In this document: piece by piece, positions 19,114 to 29,844 of the stretch
Position numbering within the stretch: the stretch's first letter is position 1
Layout of the letters: every line of letters begins with the position of its first letter
Source of the DNA: DATFDN01 sp963762525
Lineage (GTDB): Bacteria; Pseudomonadota; Alphaproteobacteria; Acetobacterales; Acetobacteraceae
NCBI GenBank assembly: GCA_963762525.1
Contig: CAVXKT010000003.1
Location: 124,001 to 188,000 of the forward strand
Direction: 5' to 3'
DNA length: 64,000 nucleotides
Position numbers and translations under genes: made by a program
Notes under the pieces: generated by a model
What the model saw: only the letters and a program-made list of their open reading frames with translations
Database searches by the model: none
What the model was told of the DNA's origin: nothing

Positions 19114-20672
19114 GCCTCACCCGCCGCACGGCGATGCTGCTGCCCCTGCTCGCCGCCATCCGACCGGCGCGTGCCGCGCCCGCAACGCTGCGCATCTCCT
19201 GGCGGGACGTGGTGCCCAATCTTGACCCGTACGCCAACCAGTCGCGCGCCGGTTTCGTGTTGGCGCACGAGGTCTGGGACACGCTGGTCTATCGCGATCC
19301 CGGCACATTCGTGCCCCGCGGCCTGCTCGCGACCTCCTGGACATGGGAAGGCGATCGGGCGCTCGTGTTCACGCTGCGATCGGGGGTGCGCTGGCACAAT
19401 GGCGACCCGTTCGGCCCTGAAGATGTCGCCTACACGATCAACAACGTCGCCTCCGACCGGCGGCTTTCCGCCCCCAGTATCTATAACTGGCTGGAAGGCG
19501 CCGATGAGCTGGACGATATGCGGGTTCGGGTGCGGTTCCGGCGGCCGATGCCGTCGGCGCTTGAGTATTTCGCCATGGCGATCTGGATCTGGCCGAAGTC
19601 GTATCGCCAGCGGGTCGGCGCCGACGGCTTCGCCCGCGCGCCCGTCGGCACCGGCCCATACCGCGTGGCCGCCACACAAGACCCGATCGAGCTGCGCGTT
19701 TCGACGCCTATTACGCGGACAGCCCGAAGGGACGGCCGGCGATCGAACGGCTGGTGATCCGAGCGGTGCCCGATCACACGACGGAGGTTGCCGATCTGTT
19801 GGGTGGGAGCGCCGACTGGATCTGGAAATTTGATACCGAACGCATGGCGGCGATCAACCGCGATCCGCGGTTCCGGGCCGAGCAGGCGGAATCGATGCGG
19901 ATCGGCTATATTTCCCTGGACGCCGCCGGTCGCACCGGTGCCAACCCGCTCACCGATGAGAAGGTGCGCGAAGCGATCTTTTGCGGCATCGACCGGGCCG
20001 CCATGGCGCGGGACCTGGTCGGCCCGGGCGCCCGCGCGCTCGATGCACCGTGCTATCCTTCGCAGATCGGCTGCGATGCCGCGGCCGCCGTGCGCTACGC
20101 CTATGACCCGGCTCGCGCCCGGGTGCTGCTCGCCGAAGCCGGATACCCGCACGGGTTCGCCGTCCATCTCGTCACCTACGAACCACCCGCCTGGTCGGCG
20201 GCGATGCAAGAGATATCTCCGCGCCGTCGGCATCGACGCGCAAGTGATCCAATTGCCGCCCGGCGAGGTGGTGTTGCGCTCCATCGAGGGCGAGACGCGG
20301 ATGCAGGCCGGCGACTGGGGCAGCTACTCGATCAACGACGTCTCCGCCATCCTGCCGCATTTCTTCGGCTTCACCGCCGAGGACTATACGCGCGACCCGG
20401 AGATCCGCAATCAGATCGAGGACGCCGGCGCCACGCGTGATGCAGCGCGACGCGCAAGCGACTACGCACGCGCCATCCATGCGATCACCGCGCGCGCCTA
20501 CTGGCTGCCGCTCTACACCTACACCGTCACTTACGGCTTCGCGCGCAACCTCGACTTCACCCCCTATCCGGACGAGCTGCCGCGATTTTTTCTGTGCCGG
20601 TGGAAGCGAGACGTGAGCGTCTACAACATCGGCCGCCCGCCGGTTACGGGGATCAGCGCGCCGGAGATGTAG
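19110..20672 (+). CDS. ABC transporter substrate-binding protein (peptide/nickel type), two frameshifts
   Basis: About 520 residues; SBP_bac_5 (DppA/OppA) family. Signal peptide MSLTRRTAMLLPLLAAI with double Arg, cleaved near ARA, so periplasmic. Family blocks: DPYANQSRAGFVLAHEVWDTL, TLRSGVRWHNGDPFGPEDV and VREAIFCGIDRAAMARD. The frame changes near 19700 (one base missing) and near 20213 (one extra A). Start GTG 19110 overlaps the previous stop. No permease or ATPase genes follow, so it is an orphan here. The last 52 bp overlap the convergent SDR gene. Confidence 0.85.
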
Positions 20673-21495
20673 CTCGCTTCGTCGGAGGCGAGAAAGACGT
20701 AGGCGCCTGCAAGTTCCGATGGCTGCCCGGCGCGGCCGATCGGCGTGTTCTTGCCGAAGCTCTTCACGTGCTCGGCCGGCATCGTGGAGGGGATCAGCGG
20801 CGTCCAGATCGGCCCCGGGGCGACCGCGTTCACCCGAATGCCCTTCTCCGCCAACAGCTGCGCCAGGCCGGCGGTGAAGTTGGCGATCGCGCCCTTGGTG
20901 GTGGCGTAGGCGAGCAGCGACGGCGACGGCGTCTTGGCGTTCACCGATGAGGTGCCGATAATCGAGGCTCCCGGCTTCATGTGCGGGATCGCCGCCTTGG
21001 CGAGATAGAAATGCGCGTAGATATTGGTTCGGAAGGTGGCGTCCCATTCCTCGTCGCTGATCTCGTCAATGCTTTGATGCGTGCGCTGCATCGCGGCGTT
21101 GTTCACCAGGACATCGACTCGATCGAATTCGCGCATCATGCGCTCGACGAGCGCGCGGCAATGCGCCGGCTGCGAGACATCGCCCGGCATCAATACGGCG
21201 CGACGGCCCGCCTGCTCGATCCGATTGCGCCGTCTCCTCGCGCGTCATCATGCTCGTTCTTATAGGCGATCAGCACGTCCGCGCCCTCGCGTGCGAAGGC
21301 GATGGCGACGGCGCGGCCGATCCCCGAATCGGCGCCGGTGATCAGTGCCGCACGCCCAGTGAGCTTGCCGCTTCCCTTGTAGCTGGTCTCGCCATGATCG
21401 ACCTTGGGGTTCATCTCCGCCTCGTGTCCGGGCGGCGACTGTTGTTGCTCGGGCATCGGCGGGCGGGGGTGGGCGGTGGTGGGATCGGTGGCCAT
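20621..21495 (-). CDS. SDR oxidoreductase (YghA-like), frameshifted
   Basis: About 290 residues. A long N-terminal extension (MATDPTTAHPRPPMPEQQQS...MNPKVDHGETSYKGSGKL) before the Rossmann motif ALITGADSGIGRAVAIAFA is typical of the YghA/glucose-ribitol dehydrogenase-like group. NNAAMQRTHQ, the catalytic YATTKGA (YxxxK) and ISGALIPVTGG end are present. Two frame changes lie between about 21190 and 21245. Start 21495 has AGGAG upstream. Substrate unknown. Confidence 0.87.
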
Positions 21496-21655
21496 CGGGC
21501 GCTCTCCTGCGGGACTTCCAGAGAACCGAGCCGGGCGGCGTCGGTTGCCTCCGCGCCCCCCGGCTCTAGCGCGCAGGCAGGGAGCGGTCAAGCCGCCATT
21601 GCGCACGCTGCCCCGGGCCTTATAGGGTCCGCCACCAAATCGAAGGAACCGCGCG

Positions 21656-22954
21656 ATGGCCGATAGCGATGATTTCAGGGTCAAGGACATCTCACTTGCC
21701 GGATGGGGCCGCAAGGAGATCGCCATGGCCGAGGACGAGATGCCCGGGCTGATGGCGGTGCGCGCCGAATTCGGCGTCTCGAAACCGCTCAAGGACGCGC
21801 GCATCGCCGGCTGCCTGCACATGACCGTGCAGACCGCCGTGCTGATCGATACCCTGATGGCACTCGGCGCCAGCGTGCGCTGGTCATCCTGCAACATCTT
21901 CTCCACCCAGGATCAGGCCGCCGCGGCCGTGGCGGCGGCGGGCATTCCGGTGTTCGCCTGGAAGGGCATGGACCAGGAGGTTTCTGGTGGTGCATCAAGC
22001 AGACGGTGCGCGGACCGGACGGCTGGACGCCGAACCTGCTCCTCGATGACGGCGGCGATCTGACCAAGCTGATGCACGACGAGTATCCCGAAATGCTGGC
22101 CGACATGCGCGGCCTTTCGGAGGAGACCACGACCGGCGTGCATCGGCTGCGCGACATGGAGCGTGACGGCACGTTGCTGGTGCCGGCGATCAGCGTCAAC
22201 GACAGCGTGACCAAGTCCAAATTCGACAACCTTTACGGCTGCCGCGAGTCGCTGGTGGACGCCATCCGCCGCGGAACCGACGTTATGATGGCCGGCAAGT
22301 TGGCGGTGGTGAACGGCTTCGGCGATGTCGGCAAGGGCTCCGCGTCCAGCCTGCGCAACGCCGGTTGCCGGGTGATGGTGACGGAGGTCGATCCGATCTG
22401 CGCGCTACAGGCGGCGAATGGAGGGATATCAGGTCGTCACCATGGATGACGCGGCGCCGGTTGGCGATATCTTCGTGACCGCGACCGGCAATGTCGATGT
22501 GATCACGCTCGACCATATGCGGGCGATGAAGCATCGGGCGATCGTCTGCAATATCGGCCACTTCGATTCCGAGATTCAGATCGAAGCGTTGCGCAATTTC
22601 CGCTGGGAGAACGTGAAGCCGCAGGTGGACGAGGTGGTGTTCCCGGATGACAAGCGGCTGATCCTGCTGAGCGAGGGACGGCTGGTAAACCTCGGCAATG
22701 CCACCGGCCATCCGAGTTTCGTCATGAGCGCCTCGTTCACGCAACCAGGTGCTGGCGCAGATCGAGCTGTTCACCGCCCCGGCCGGCCAATACGGGCGCA
22801 AGGTGTATACCTGCCGAAGGCGCTCGACGAGAAGGTGGCGGCGCTGCATCTGGCGAAGATCGGCGCCAAGCTTACGCGGCTGAGCCCGAAGCAGGCCGAT
22901 TATATCGGTGTCGCGCCGAGCGGGCCGTTCAAGCAGGAGCTGTATCGTTATTAG
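21656..22954 (+). CDS. ahcY: Adenosylhomocysteinase, four apparent indels
   Basis: Cytoplasmic S-adenosylhomocysteine hydrolase of about 430 residues, part of the methyl cycle. Clear blocks: ARIAGCLHMTVQTAVLIDTL, SSCNIFSTQDQAAAAVA, VPAISVNDSVTKSKFDNLYG, NAD-binding VVNGFGDVGKGSA, NIGHFDSEIQ and the C-terminal KQADYIGVAPSGPFK ending in RY. Frame changes occur near 21982 (in EEFWWC), 22418 (extra A), 22742 (extra C) and 22808 (missing C). Four lesions in one of the most conserved enzymes, with otherwise normal codons, indicate sequence errors, not decay. Ribosome site gaagga precedes the ATG. No SAH riboswitch was recognised upstream. Confidence 0.95.
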
Positions 22955-22965
22955 ATTAGAGCGTT

Positions 22966-23036
22966 GTAGGGCGGAAGAGCGAAGCGTCATCCGCCGCCGT
23001 TGCGATGGCGGATGGCGCTTCGCTTATCCGCTCTAC
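22966..23036. repeat. Long palindromic element after ahcY
   Basis: Inverted repeat with 30-base arms (22966-22995 and 23007-23036), gtagggcggaagagcgaagc pairing with the gcttcgcttatccgctctac side, separated by 11 bases. It resembles widespread intergenic palindromes of proteobacteria. It lies between convergent genes and could fold as a bidirectional terminator, although no T-run follows. It overlaps the last codons of the IorB-like gene. Confidence 0.85.
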
Positions 23037-25150
23037 CCCCGCTATGCGCCAGTGCCGCCGCAACCCGCTCGCGGGTGAGCGGCAGCTCGCGCAGGCGGGC
23101 GCCGAGAGCGTGCGCGACGGCATTGCCGATGGCGGCGGCGGTCGGGCCAATCGCGCACTCGCCCATGCCGAGCGAGGGCTGGTCGGGGCGATCGAGCAGC
23201 GCCATCTCGATCTCCGGGATTTCGGAGAAGCGCAGAATCGGATAGCGTCGACCAGTCGATCGAGCGGATGCCCCGGTCGTCGAAGCGCACCTGCTCCTTC
23301 AGCGTGAAGCTCGCCGCCTGGATGATGCCGCCTTCGAGCTGGTTGCGCGCGCCGTCGGGGCTGATGATCAGCCCGCCATCGGCGGCGCACCAGACGCGGC
23401 GGAGGCGGATCTCCTGCTCGACCTCCACTTCGGCGATGACGGCGGCATAAGCCGAGCGGTTCTTGTACTGCGCGAAGCCGAGGCCAAGCCCGCGCCCGCT
23501 GCCCGCCGCTCCGCGTCGGCTCCAACTCCGCCATCTCCGCCGCGCGTTCGATCACTGCGCGGGCGCGCGCATCGACAGCATCGACAGCCGGTAGGCGACG
23601 GGATCGGCGCCGGCGCGCTCGGCAAGTTCATCGATGAAGCACTCCGCCGCGAACACATTGGCCAGCGCGCCGAGGCCACGCAGCGCCGAGGTGCGGACGG
23701 GGGTGCGGCGGAGCAGGTGATGGACGATGCGCCGGGCAGAAATGTCGTAGAGCGGACGAGCATTGCGCGTGCCACCGCCGCCGTTCGCCTCCGGCGGCTC
23801 GAAGGGGCGCGGGTCGGGCGGCGGCGTCGGCAGCGCCTCGTGGCCCAGCATGTTGCCGCCCATCGCCGGGCGCTGGACATGGCTCCCCGACCAGATTTCC
23901 TGCGTCCAGTCAGACGGCCGCCCACGCCAGTCCAGAACCGCGCGGATCGTCACCACCTGCGCCGGGCCGACCGGCTCGAAACCGAACTCCTCCTCGCGGC
24001 GCCATTGCACGCGGATCGGGCGATCGGGAACCATCTCGGCGATGATCGCCGCATCCAGCGCCGCGTCGTCGGCGCCGTTATGGCCATAGCAGCCCGCACC
24101 TTGGGCGTGGCGGACCGAAATGGACTCGGCCGGCCGGCCGAGCACGTTGGCGAGCGAAGTGCGCAGCGGGTAGACCGCCTGCGAGTGGGTCCAGACGGTG
24201 AGGTGCCCTGCGCGCTCCTCCGCCAGCGCGCAGGAAGGGCCGAGCGCCGCGTGGGCGAGGTAAGGACGCGAGTAGGTCGCCTCGACAAGCGGGCCGTCCG
24301 ACAGCGCCGGTGGGATCGCCCAGAGCGATCGATGGCGGGCTAGCCGACCAGCGAGCTTGCCTCATCCGCATCCGGCTCGATCGCCGCAACATTGTCCCAT
24401 TCGCGTGCATCGGCGCGGCGATGGCGGCGCGCTGCACGGCGGTCTCGTTCTCGCACAGCAAGGCGACGAAATTGGCGGTGTGCAGAATCGTTGATCGGTT
24501 CGCCGGCGGCGCGGCGGATCGCGCCCTCATCCAGCGAAGACAACCGCGCGCCGCGGCAGGGCTGGCGCAACATCCGCGCATGCAACGTGCCGGGCGGGAT
24601 CAAGTCGTGGATGAACGCCGCGCCCGAAATCTTGGCCGGCAGATCGACCCGGCGAAATCGCGTCCGACAACGCGGTATTCCGCCGCCGGCTTGTGCGTCG
24701 CGCGCCCGTGGCCGGCTCTGCCAAGTCCACCTCGGCCGCGAAGCTCCAATAGTCCTGCCCGGTCGGCGCGCCACCGCGCACGAATGCGCCTTCGGCGACC
24801 GACAACTCTGACACCGCACAATTCAGCCGCTGCGCCAGCCGGTCGAGATAGCGCGCCCGCACCTCGGCCGAAATCAGCCGGACCGAGGCGCCGGAGACCT
24901 CGATTGACAGACTGCTGCTGGTCGAACCCTCGTCGGGTGCGCGGTCGGTATCGCCCGACAGGATGCGGATGTCGCGCGGCGCCACGTCCAGCTCCTCGGC
25001 GGCGATCTGCGTAAGCGCGGTCGAGAATGCCCTGGCCGATCTCCACCTTGCCCACCGCGAGCGCAATCGTGCGGTCGGGGTCGAACCTGTATCCAGCGGT
25101 CGGGGCGCGGGTTGTTACGTCACCGAGGGCGGCAGCGGGGCGTCGCTCAT
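22987..25150 (-). CDS. IorB-like molybdopterin oxidoreductase large subunit, several frameshifts
   Basis: About 720 residues over all frames, the normal length for the isoquinoline 1-oxidoreductase beta / aldehyde-dehydrogenase-type Mo-binding subunit. Seen in order from 25150: RTIALAVGKVEIGQG, TQIAAEELDVAPRDIRILSG, DEGSTSSSLSIEVSG, SISVRHAQGAGCYGHNGADDAA, RVQWRREEEFGF, VRTSALRGLGALANVFAAEC, PDGARNQLEGGIIQAASFTLKE and SLGMGECAIGPTAAAI with the catalytic-type Glu. At least six frame changes. The stop lies inside the palindromic element. Hydroxylates an N-heterocycle or aldehyde; substrate unknown. Start ATG overlaps the stop of the small-subunit gene. Confidence 0.85.
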
Positions 25151-25609
25151 GCCGTGCTCTCCCGTGCCGCCGCCCCCGCGCGCTCGATGCCGCGGATGAT
25201 CCGATTATGCGCCCCGCAGCGGCATAGATGCGGATCGAGCGCGGCGATGATCTCGGCGCGCGACGGCGCGGGTTGGCGATCCAGCAGCGCCTTGGCGCTG
25301 ACGATGATGCCGGAGAGGCAGTAGCCGCACTGGCCCGCCTGCTCGTCCAGGAAGGCGGCGACCAGCGGATGTGCCGGCCAGGCCCTCGATGGTGGTGACG
25401 CGCCGTCCGGCGACGGTTCCGGTCTCGCGCGTGCAGGCAAACGCCGGCGCGCCGTCCACCAGCACCATGCAGCTGCCGCACTGCTCGAGCCCGCAGCCAT
25501 AGCGCGTGCCCCTCAGGTCGAGCGTGTTGCGCAGCACGTCGAGAAGCGGCGTCTTCAGGGGATCGGCGACCTCGACCGCCCGGCCGTTCAACTCGAAGCC
25601 GACGCTCAT
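25147..25609 (-). CDS. IorA-like 2Fe-2S small subunit, one frameshift
   Basis: About 153 residues with two 2Fe-2S domains: plant-ferredoxin-like cysteines in YGCGLEQCGSCMVLVDGAPAF-AC, and the helical domain with GQCGYCLSGIIV and HLCRCGAHNRI. It passes electrons from the Mo centre of the large subunit to the acceptor. One frame change near 25375. ATG at 25609 overlaps the creatininase stop, and its own stop overlaps the IorB start, so the three genes are translationally coupled. Confidence 0.9.
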
Positions 25610-26379
25610 CGTCCCCGGTCCGGAAAGGCGGCATCCCACACCGCCGGGTCGGCGAGTTTCTCGGCCATGCTCTCGGTGATCGCCGCGAGCAGCTGGCGGC
25701 CTTGTTCGGCGGTGCCGGCGTCGGGATTGCCCCTGACGCCCGTCTGCGTCCGGTCGCCGCGAAGCTGCGCCAGCGATACGAGGCCGGCATCCGACCGCAT
25801 GCTGGTTCGCGCGCGGCGGGATGCGTGCCGTTGCGACCAGCTCCGGGCGCAGCGCCAGCATCATCGCCGTCTCCGCCTCGCACGCATGGCGCACGCCGCC
25901 TTGGGTGGTGAGCAGGCCGGCGATCGCCGGCTGCGCGGCCATCGCATAGGTGAAGAACACGATCGGCAGGTCGAGCTTGACGGTCAGCTCGTCGGTGATC
26001 GTGCGCAAGCGCGTTGACGTTGCCGCCATGCGAGTTGGAAAGCGCGATGCGCCGGAAGCCGTGCCGCGCCACCGAGCGGACGATGCCCTCGATCACCGCG
26101 GCGAATGCCGGATAGTCGAGCGTGATCGTGCCGCCGAACGGCATGTGATGCTCGGAGAGCCCGGTCCACAGCACCGGCAGCGTACAATGCCGGCTGCCCG
26201 CGCGCATCCAGGGCGCGCGCGGTGCCGATCGCCACCGCCTCGCCGATCATGGTGTCGGTCTCCACCGGCAAATGCGGCCCGTGCTGCTCGATCGAGGCGA
26301 CCGGCAGGATGACGATCGCATCGCGCCTCGCCGCCTCGCGCAGCTCATCGGCGCGCAGCCGCCGCCATTCGACCTCCAT
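25606..26379 (-). CDS. Creatininase family amidohydrolase, several frameshifts
   Basis: About 258 residues. Metal-site blocks of the creatininase/MftE family are present: ASIEQHGPHLPVETDTMIGE, GLSEHHMPFGGTITL, SNSHGGNVNAL and the HACEAETAMML segment. The frame changes near 26195, 26010 and 25820. Start at 26379 has GGAGG seven bases upstream. First gene of an operon with IorA and IorB, which suggests that an amide or lactam is opened in the same route in which a heterocycle is hydroxylated; that link is inference. Confidence 0.85.
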
Positions 26380-26506
26380 GCTGTTCCTCCCGCCCGGTTC
26401 CGGCTAGCAGTGGGGCACGGAAACGGCGCCGGCGAAAGGGGTGTCATGAACCTGTATCGGTTGTTGCAGCGCCGCGCCGAGTCGGGGCGGCCCGTGCAGG
26501 TGCTCG

Positions 26507-26702
26507 TCTCCCTCTCCGCCCCGCGGGGGCGGAGAGGGCCGGGGTGAGGTGGGGGTGCGCGAGCTCGCCGCGGAAAAGCGCTGCGGGACCCGCTCCCCGT
26601 TGGTGGCATCGTGAGGCGGTTTATGGGTAGGGCCATCGCGGCATCTCCCCCACCTGACCCCGGCCCTCTCCGCCCCGGAGGGGCGGGGAGTGGGCGATTT
26701 GC
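26507..26702. repeat. Inverted pair of intergenic palindromes
   Basis: Two copies, 26508-26556 and 26645-26693, are near reverse complements, each built around ccctctccgcccc/ggggcggagaggg with a ggggtgaggtggggg flank. The second copy runs into the apparent N-terminus of the O-antigen ligase-like gene. The 90 bases between hold nothing recognisable. Confidence 0.8.
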
Positions 26703-28018
26703 CGAGGGCGGAGAGGGGTGGCTGGACCGAATCGCGCTTGCTTGCCTGCTGCTTACGCCGCTGATGCTGCTGCACGCGCACGCCGTCGCCGACGCCACCA
26801 TCACCATCGCCGATCTCTGCTTTCTGCTGCGTGCCGCCTTGCTGCGCGATGCTTCGTGGCTGCGGCCCGCCTGGATGCGGCTGACGCTGCTCTGGTGGGG
26901 ATGGCTCGTCGTCTGCTCGCTGCCGCTGCCGGCGCTCGGGCTGGGGGAAGCCGGATGGGGCGGGTTCGCGCAGGCCGTCGCCATCCTGCGTTTCGTCGTG
27001 CTGCTGGCGGCGATGCCCGGCCATTCTGCGCAGCGCCGCATCGCGCCGATGGCTCGGCTGCATCATTACCGTCTCGGCGGCCTGGATCGCGATCGAGTCG
27101 TTGCAGCAATACGCAACCGGGCACAATTTCCGCGGCGACCCGCGCGGGCGCGACGGCGAGCTGACCGGGCCGTTCAGCAAACCCCGCGCCGGCCCGCCGC
27201 TGTCGCGCATCATCTTCCCGGCGCTGGTCCCCGGCGCCGCCGCGCTGCTCGCTCGCCGGGGCATCGCGCCGAAGCTGCTGGCCTATCTGCTGCCGCTCGG
27301 CGGCATCGTCGTCATGGTGCTGATCGGCCAGCGGATGCCGCTGCTGCTGACCGGGCTCGGCTTCGTCGTCTGCGGGCTGCTGCTGCCCCGGCTGCGGCCG
27401 GTGGTGCTGGCCTGCGGCATCGCCGGACTGGTGCTGGTGGCCGGATCGATCGTCGTCTCGCCGCCGACCTATCATCGGCTGGTGCTCAAATTCACCGCCC
27501 AGATGGACACCTTCCCCATCACTCCGTATGGCGAGCTCTACGCCCGCGCCTGGCACATCGGCATGCAGCACCCGATCACCGGGCGCGGCGTGGACGGGTT
27601 CCGCACCGGCTGCGCGTTGCCGCGCTACTTCAGCCCGACCTTCGACGGCCGGTTGCCGGACGGCGGCGGCGCGGCTTTCTGCGCCCATCACCCGCACAAT
27701 TTCTACTTCGAGGCTTTGGCTCAGGGCGGCTTCCCGGGCCTCGCGCTGTTCTCGGCCGCAGCCCTCTCCTGGCTGCTCGCGGTCGGACGCGGGCTGCTGC
27801 GCCGGCCCGACCCGCTGCGGGTTGCGCTGTTCGCGTCGGTGTTCGTGCAGGTCTGGCCGCTGGCCTCCACCAGCGCCTTCATCTCGATGCCCATGGGTGG
27901 CTGGATGTTCGTACTGATCGGCTGGGGCCTCGCGGAGGCGAAATGGCGCGATCCGGTGGCGGCGAGCCGCGTCAGGCCGCCAGCTTGTCCAACTCCCGCA
28001 CCAGCGCCTCGCCCATGA
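26611..28018 (+). CDS. O-antigen ligase/polymerase-like membrane protein, frameshifted
   Basis: About 465 residues with ten or more hydrophobic segments. The Wzy_C region is recognisable by the loop LYARAWHIGMQHPITGRGVDGFRTG and HHPHNFYFEALAQGGFPGLALF. This family joins or polymerises surface polysaccharide at the outer face of the inner membrane. One frame change lies near 27040. The first 36 codons from the ATG at 26611 are encoded by the palindromic repeat and are probably not translated; the true start may be near 26720. The 3' end overlaps convergent leuB by 47 bp. It stands apart from the Wzm/Wzt genes by 7.5 kb. Confidence 0.8.
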
Positions 28019-29084
28019 CCGTCGTTCCCACCCGGGCACTCCCAGGCGCCATGATGTCGGCCGTTCGCATCCCGCTCGCCAGCACCTTGGTGGCGGCGGT
28101 CTCGATCAATCGAGCGTCCTCCTCCATCTCGAAGGAGTAGCGCAACAGCATGGCGAAGCTCAGGATCTGCGCGAGCGGGTTGGCGATGCCCTTGCCGGCG
28201 ATGTCCGGCGCGCTGCCGTGGATCGGCTCGTAGAGCGCGTGCCGTTTGCCCGATGGCTGCACCGCGCCGAGCGTCGCCGAGGGCAGCATTCCCAGGCTCC
28301 CGGTCAGCATCGAGGCGAGATCGGACAACAGATCGCCGAACAGGTTGGAAGTGACGATCACGTCGAACTGGCGCGGATTGCGGACCAGCTGCATGGCGCA
28401 ATTATCGGCGTACATGTGCGCGAGCGTCACGTCAGCGTAATCGCGTGCGTGCAGCGCCGTCACCGTCTCACGCCAGAATAGCCCCGAGCGCATGACGTTG
28501 GCCTTCTCCACGCTGGTGACGTGCTGGCGGCGCTTGCGGGCCAGCTCGAAGCCGACGCGGGCGACGCGCTCGATCTCGTCGGTGGTGTAGCTCTCGGTGT
28601 CGAATCCGCGCTTCTGCCCGTCCGGCAACGTCTCAACCCCGCGCGGCTCGCCGAAATAGATGCCGCCGGTGCTCTCGCGCACGATCATCAGATCGAGCCC
28701 GCGCACGACATCGGGCTTCAGCGTCGAGGCGTCCACCAACGGGTCGAGCACGATCGCCGGCCGCAGATTGGCGAACAGATCGAGCTCCTTACGCAGCCGC
28801 AGGATCGCCAGCTCAGGGCGCAGGTCGAAGCCCAGCTTCTCCCATTTCGGGCCGCCGACCGAGCCGAACAGCACGGCGTCGGCCTGCCGGGCCTTTTCCA
28901 TGGTCGCCTCGGCGATCGGGGCGCCTTGCGCATCGATCGCGGCGCCGCCGACCAGATCCTCGGTGATCTCGAATCGGATGGCGCGACGGCGATCCATCCA
29001 GTCGATGACGCGCCGCACCTCGCGCATCACCTCCGGCCCGATGCCGTCGCCGGGGAGGATGAGGAGGCGCTTGTTGGCGGGCAT
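27972..29084 (-). CDS. leuB: 3-Isopropylmalate dehydrogenase
   Basis: 370 residues, intact. NAD-dependent oxidative decarboxylation in leucine synthesis. Family blocks: LLILPGDGIGPEVM, ADAVLFGSVGGPKW, the substrate-binding RESTGGIYFGEPRG, MYADNCAMQLVRNP, the TSNLFGDLLSDLASMLTGSLG metal site and the NAD loop EPIHGSAPDIAGKGIANP. Start 29084 has GGAGG about nine bases upstream. It follows leuD with the 29.1 kb palindrome in between. Confidence 0.97.
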   Translation of the reverse strand: MPANKRLLILPGDGIGPEVMREVRRVIDWMDRRRAIRFEITEDLVGGAAIDAQGAPIAEATMEKARQADAVLFGSVGGPKWEKLGFDLRPELAILRLRKELDLFANLRPAIVLDPLVDASTLKPDVVRGLDLMIVRESTGGIYFGEPRGVETLPDGQKRGFDTESYTTDEIERVARVGFELARKRRQHVTSVEKANVMRSGLFWRETVTALHARDYADVTLAHMYADNCAMQLVRNPRQFDVIVTSNLFGDLLSDLASMLTGSLGMLPSATLGAVQPSGKRHALYEPIHGSAPDIAGKGIANPLAQILSFAMLLRYSFEMEEDARLIETAATKVLASGMRTADIMAPGSARVGTTVMGEALVRELDKLAA

Positions 29085-29108
29085 GGGCCAAGTCCTCCAA
29101 GAAGAACT

Positions 29109-29201
29109 CGTCATGCCCGGCCTTGAGCCGGGCATCCAAAGCAGACGTCCGGGCCGCACGGGCTCTGCATTGGATGGCCGGCTCAAGGCCGGGCATGACG
29201 G
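29109..29201. repeat. Palindromic repeat between leuD and leuB
   Basis: Arms 29109-29139 (cgtcatgcccggccttgagc onward) and 29170-29201 are reverse complements of about 30 bases, with a 30-base centre. This is the tcatgcccggcctt class of intergenic repeat common in alphaproteobacteria. It could form a hairpin in the leu transcript. Confidence 0.85.
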
Positions 29202-29218
29202 AAAGTAACGTGCGAAAA

Positions 29219-29844
29219 TCAGGCCGTGTGGATCCCCGGCAGCCACGCCTGCTCGGTCAGACGCTTGGCCTCGAAACGATCGATGGCGGGCGCGTGCTGC
29301 AAGGTCTGGCCAATGTCGTCGAGCCCGTTCAGCAGCGAGTGCTTGCGGAACAGCGTCGATCTCGAAGCCGATCTCCTCGCCGTTCGGCCGCACCACCACC
29401 TGGCGCTCGAGATCGACGGTGAGCCGTGCATTGCCGCCGAGTTGCGCATCGCTCGATCAGCATGTCGCAGACTTCGCGCGGCAGGCGCACCGGCAGGATG
29501 CCGTTCTTGAAGCAGTTGTTGAAAAAGATGTCGGCGAAGTCCGGCGCGATTACGCAGCGAATGCCGAAATCGAGCAACGCCCAGGGCGCGTGCTCGCGCG
29601 ACGATCCGCAGCCGAAATTCTCGTGCGCAATGAGGATCTTCGCGTGCCGATACGGCTCGCGGTTGAGCACGAATTCGGGGCGCTCGTTGCCCTGCGGGTC
29701 GAAGCGAAGCGTATCGAACAGATGCACCCCGAGGCCCGAGCGCTTGATGGTCTTAAGGAACCGCGCCGGGATGATCTTGTCGGTATCGACGTTCGCCAGC
29801 GGCAGCGGCGCGGCGACTCCGGTCAGGGTCGTGAACGCGTCCAT
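29219..29844 (-). CDS. leuD: 3-Isopropylmalate dehydratase small subunit, frameshifted near the end
   Basis: About 207 residues. MDAFTTLTGVAAPLPLANVDTDKIIP, IKRSGLGVHLFDTLRFD, ILIAHENFGCGSSREHAPWAL and FADIFFNNCFKNGILPV are intact and diagnostic. Frame changes between about 29350 and 29455 split the last third (RPNGEEIGFEID, HSLLNGLDDIGQTLQHAPAI, WLPGIHTA all visible in different frames). Forms the isomerase with LeuC. ATG overlaps the leuC stop. Confidence 0.95.

Noticed and set aside
21496..21655. SAH or SAM riboswitch upstream of ahcY
   Set aside because: No recognisable riboswitch core in this stretch; only a GC-rich spacer with a possible -10 like tatagg.
21656..22954. ahcY as a pseudogene
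   Set aside because: All conserved blocks are present and the lesions are isolated single-base changes; with the same pattern in rplS, rpsP and trmD, sequence error is the better explanation.
22966..23036. CRISPR array or tRNA-like structure
   Set aside because: Only one inverted repeat, no spaced direct repeats; no CRISPR array or tRNA was recognised anywhere in the window.
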